DNA from: Kiritimatiellales bacterium
Lineage (GTDB): Bacteria > Verrucomicrobiota > Kiritimatiellia > Kiritimatiellales > Pontiellaceae
Direction: 5' to 3'
DNA: 8,070 bases
NCBI GenBank assembly: GCA_030630445.1
Contig: DAOVNC010000149.1
Coordinates: forward strand, 1-8,070
Positions 5,989 through 8,070 of the stretch are shown piece after piece (within the stretch, counting starts at the first letter, position 1; each line of letters opens with the position of its first letter). The notes under the pieces are model-generated. The model saw only the letters and a program-made list of their open reading frames with translations. It made no database searches and was not told where the DNA came from. The translations under genes were made by a program, and so were the position numbers.

Positions 5989-7685
5989 TCCTTCTTTGGA
6001 GGCCAAGGCTCTCCGTGATTAAACAAATGGTATTGTTGTTCGTATCGCTTCTTCAGGGAATTGTTCTTAGGTTGAGATGCCCTGAGCAACTCCTGCGCTT
6101 TTTTCATGCTTTTTATGGCCGCTATGAATTGCCCGCTGCGAGCCTGCGCACAGGCAAGCAAACTATGCGCAACATGGTCGGTTGAATTTTCTTCCACCAA
6201 GACCGTGGCATATTCCACCGCTTTATCCCCATTCCATACATCAGGATCAGCACTACAGGCATACAACCTAATAAGATATTTAGTTGCCCCGCGAAGCCCA
6301 CTAGCATGAGCCCGCTCCAGCCATGTTATGGCAAGGTCGGTCTGCTCTCGCTTTTTATATATTAACGCCAAGCTATAGGCGGTTGAGGGCGCAGCCTCCA
6401 GCCCATAAGCTTTTTCATAGATTTCCACAGCCCGATCCAGATTCTTGGGAACAACATCGTTCCGCATGTATTTCCGCGCCTCGACTATTAACGCTTTTGC
6501 CAGAGAATGATCATCAAGCCCCTCCGAATTTTCCAGGAGGTGTTTGTACACATTTATGGATTGCTCGATCTTGGCGCGGCGTGCCCGTGCCTCAACATGC
6601 CCTTTTTTGTCCGCGATTTTATATAAAAAGCAGGCCTCTTTAAGGTTTGGATCCACCTTGATATCCTCCACTGCGGAATAGTAGCAGTCGCTACACTGCG
6701 CATCCATGCACCATTCTGTACACTTAACAAGCATGGCTCTGTTAGAACTCGGCTCACTAGCCTTTGAAGTTCTAGGTGAACCCTTGATCGTGTAGCCTTT
6801 CCATTTTTTTTCTGCCTGCTGGAAAACATTAGCGGAAGATTCTTTCAAATAGTGCCTTAGATAGAGCTCGGGGGAGTCGCGCCTTCCATGCGGGACTTTC
6901 TTTTTCACCGCAAACTCATAGCACGAATACGCCTCGTCCAACTCACCCATCTCGAGATAAACAGAGCCCTTCCGCACATACATTTCAAACTTCCCAGCCT
7001 CGATTCCCTTCTGGCACATCTTCAAGGCTAGTTGGGGGTTGTACATGCTGCCCCCAGGATCGCTGGCCATATGCGCCAATTTGGTAACCGCCCAAAAAAC
7101 ATTGGCATCCGCAGCCCGCAGGATCCAAGCATCGGTTGCCTCGGCAGGAACAGGCTCTCCACTCTTATATTTTTTCGCCATGGCATTCAGCTCTCTGGAT
7201 CGATCACCCGATCCGGTATAACGCATCGCATGGGTTATGGTTTTCACCGCCAAGTCCACCTGCATATCGCGAAGGTATGCATGCGCCAGAAGGATCTGCG
7301 CATCAGCGTCGCGCGGTTTTTTGCGGGCGATTACAGAAGCATATTTAACGGCCTTTTCGCCGTCGTGGAATTCGGGGTCGTCGCAGGAGGCGTAGATGCG
7401 GGCGAGGCCTTCGCAGGCTTTGAGGGAGTTGTGCGCGACGGCTTTTTCATACCACTCGATGGCTTTGGCATAGTCGACCTTCGTGCCGATACCCGTTTCG
7501 CAGCAATGTCCTGCGCCAGTCATGGCCGACGGATTTCCCGCCTCGGCCGCCTGTACAAAAAGTCCGAATGCCGCCTTCGGGTCGGATTTATAAACCGCCG
7601 CCCCTTGTTTATAGAGCGCCTCTCCGCCACCCTGCGCCAAGCAGGCAGAAAACAGATACACCAACCCCAACAAAACCCTTTTCAT
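5985..7685 (-). CDS. Secreted Sel1/TPR-repeat protein of unknown function
   Basis: 566 residues. A signal peptide is evident: MKR, a hydrophobic core (VLLGLVYLFSACLA), and likely cleavage after Ala17. Cys15 could be a lipid anchor, but Phe at -3 is a poor lipobox. Sel1-like helical repeats cover about 35-100 (for example GIGTKVDYAKAIEWYEKAV) and 415-478 (NLDRAVEIYEKAYGLEA), with other TPR-like helices between. Such repeats bind partner proteins, here probably in the periplasm or at the envelope. Residues 94-180 and 471-562 are two copies of one module. A cluster CX3CX4CX2C (322-334) lies in the middle. The start has a GGGGG ribosome site 5 nt before the ATG (complement of 7693-7697 region); no convincing promoter was seen upstream. 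The stop codon TAA is the complement of 5985-5987, inside the last two codons of the convergent fusion gene. The central and distal parts look less GC-rich than the neighbouring genes. No specific function can be assigned. Confidence 0.85.
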   Translation of the reverse strand: MKRVLLGLVYLFSACLAQGGGEALYKQGAAVYKSDPKAAFGLFVQAAEAGNPSAMTGAGHCCETGIGTKVDYAKAIEWYEKAVAHNSLKACEGLARIYASCDDPEFHDGEKAVKYASVIARKKPRDADAQILLAHAYLRDMQVDLAVKTITHAMRYTGSGDRSRELNAMAKKYKSGEPVPAEATDAWILRAADANVFWAVTKLAHMASDPGGSMYNPQLALKMCQKGIEAGKFEMYVRKGSVYLEMGELDEAYSCYEFAVKKKVPHGRRDSPELYLRHYLKESSANVFQQAEKKWKGYTIKGSPRTSKASEPSSNRAMLVKCTEWCMDAQCSDCYYSAVEDIKVDPNLKEACFLYKIADKKGHVEARARRAKIEQSINVYKHLLENSEGLDDHSLAKALIVEARKYMRNDVVPKNLDRAVEIYEKAYGLEAAPSTAYSLALIYKKREQTDLAITWLERAHASGLRGATKYLIRLYACSADPDVWNGDKAVEYATVLVEENSTDHVAHSLLACAQARSGQFIAAIKSMKKAQELLRASQPKNNSLKKRYEQQYHLFNHGEPWPPKKD

Positions 7686-7739
7686 GACATCCCCCGTGCT
7701 TTTCGCTTCCCGTAGGCAGAAACTATTCGCAGAACTTAG
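7686..7739. other. Upstream region of the Sel1 gene
   Basis: This short stretch holds the ribosome binding site of the Sel1 gene on the minus strand (GGGGG, 5 nt before its ATG). I see no convincing -35/-10 pair and no other gene. Any Sel1 promoter must lie here or within the KAS III remnant to its right. Confidence 0.4.
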
Positions 7740-7832
7740 CTAAATACTTGGTGTAGAACAAGGGTTTATCCATATCCCGGTACGCTCCCCAGCCTCATCG
7801 CCTTCGGCGCCGCGGTGATTGAGAAGGTTTAA
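7740..7832 (+). pseudogene. Remnant of a second KAS III (fabH-like) 3' end
   Basis: The plus strand is open from just after a TAG at 7737-7739 to a TAA at 7830-7832, with no start codon. Its last part (7776-7832) reads PGTLPSLIAFGAAVIEKV. It aligns with the end of the KAS III domain of the fusion gene (PAGNLVGLTAFG, then GAAVIEKV). Relative to that gene it lacks six codons of the FabH glycine-rich loop (GGFTFG), so it could not be functional even if expressed. It is either a partial duplication of the fusion gene or the last trace of a paralogue. Upstream of about 7770 no resemblance is visible. Confidence 0.5.
7806..7832 (+). repeat. Direct repeat copy 2
   Basis: Partner of 5962-5988, 24 of 27 bases identical, ending on the same TAA. 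The last 7 bases (7826-7832) also form the outer end of the long inverted repeat that follows. Confidence 0.55.
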
Positions 7833-8070
7833 GGCTCATCGTAGATTTTTATGGCGATTCATGTGCCAAAGGCACAACACACTTTAGCATGGGGCATCGC
7901 CCCATGTGTTCCAGATGCCCATCCCCATTTGCCCTGTAGGGGAAACACAATATTCCGGGTTGTGTTGCCCGGGATGGGCATCTGGAACACATGGGGCGAT
8001 GCCCCATGCTAAAGTGTGTTGTGCCTTTGGCACATGAATCGCCATAAAAATCTACGATGAGCCTTAAACC
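7826..8070. repeat. Long perfect inverted repeat: 100-bp arms, 45-nt spacer
   Basis: Positions 7826-7925 are the exact reverse complement of 7971-8070; the first mismatch is 7926/7970. The spacer 7926-7970 has its own small stem (AACACAA 7944-7950 with TTGTGTT 7960-7966). Because the right arm ends on the last base of the window, the true outer limit is unknown and the repeat may continue. No reading frame of useful length lies within it. It could be a miniature inverted-repeat element, a pair of palindromic repeats that inserted tail to tail, a long hairpin RNA source, or a fold-back artefact at a contig end. Confidence 0.9.
7862..7906. repeat. Two short palindromes nested in each arm
   Basis: Each arm contains two perfect small hairpins. 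In the left arm they are TGTGCC-AAA-GGCACA (7862-7876) and CATGGGGC-ATC-GCCCCATG (7888-7906). Their mirror copies lie at 8020-8034 and 7990-8008. GC-rich palindromes in pairs like this are typical of REP/BIME-type repeats moved by Y1 transposases, but no such gene is in the window. Confidence 0.55.

Noticed and set aside
5994..6008. CTTTGG-AGG-CCAAGG hairpin just past the fusion gene as a terminator
   Set aside because: It has six pairs with one wobble, no T-tract on either strand, and lies inside the Sel1 coding region.
7630..7685. Sel1 protein as a lipoprotein anchored at Cys15
   Set aside because: The -3 residue is Phe, not the Leu/Val/Ile expected of a lipobox, and cleavage after Ala17 by signal peptidase I is a better fit. 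It is not excluded.
7032..7715. Plus-strand open frame opposite the 5' part of the Sel1 gene
   Set aside because: The opposite strand has a signal peptide, a ribosome site and Sel1 repeats; this frame has none of these.
7826..8070. Inverted repeat as the ends of a complete insertion sequence
   Set aside because: The 45-nt spacer leaves no room for a transposase and none is found nearby.

Overview
The window is bacterial, moderately GC-rich and strongly coding. It suggests a member of the PVC superphylum (Verrucomicrobiota / Kiritimatiellota / Lentisphaerota type), but this is a weak inference. It rests on a fused E1-alpha/E1-beta 2-oxo acid dehydrogenase (an alpha/beta fusion of this kind is known in Chlamydia), a secreted Sel1/TPR protein, and codon style. 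No rRNA, tRNA, CRISPR array or transposase gene was found.

Layout. (1) Positions 1-262 lie downstream of ptsP on the minus strand. They hold the first 11 codons of a gene leaving the window leftwards, with a perfect AGGAGG site. Just upstream of it is what looks like the frameshifted C-terminal tail of a lost membrane protein, and a hairpin lies next to the ptsP stop. (2) 263-2521 (minus) encodes a complete GAF-domain enzyme I of the nitrogen-type phosphotransferase system (PtsP). (3) 2522-2661 is a divergent control region with a near-consensus sigma-70 promoter for ptsP and a weaker candidate for the rightward gene. (4) 2662-5988 (plus) is the centrepiece, a 1108-residue fusion. In order it contains a 2-oxo acid dehydrogenase E1-alpha domain, an E1-beta domain, one lipoyl domain and a complete 3-oxoacyl-ACP synthase III (FabH-like) domain. 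(5) 5985-7685 (minus) is a predicted secreted Sel1/TPR-repeat protein, convergent with the fusion gene; the two stop codons overlap. (6) 7686-8070 has no intact gene. It holds a degraded copy of the 3' end of the KAS III gene (ending 7832), which runs into a perfect 100-bp inverted repeat with a 45-nt spacer. The right arm ends exactly on the last base of the window.

How it may work. The fusion carries the parts needed to decarboxylate a 2-oxo acid, load the acyl group on a lipoyl arm and condense an acyl thioester with malonyl-ACP. It has no E2 acyltransferase core and no E3. The simplest reading is a dedicated starter-unit enzyme for branched or unusual fatty acids or polyketide-like lipids, possibly passing the acyl group straight from lipoyl to the KAS III cysteine. 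That hand-off is a hypothesis. The Sel1 gene sits between two copies of the KAS III 3' end and its central and distal parts look less GC-rich than its neighbours, so it may have been inserted there.
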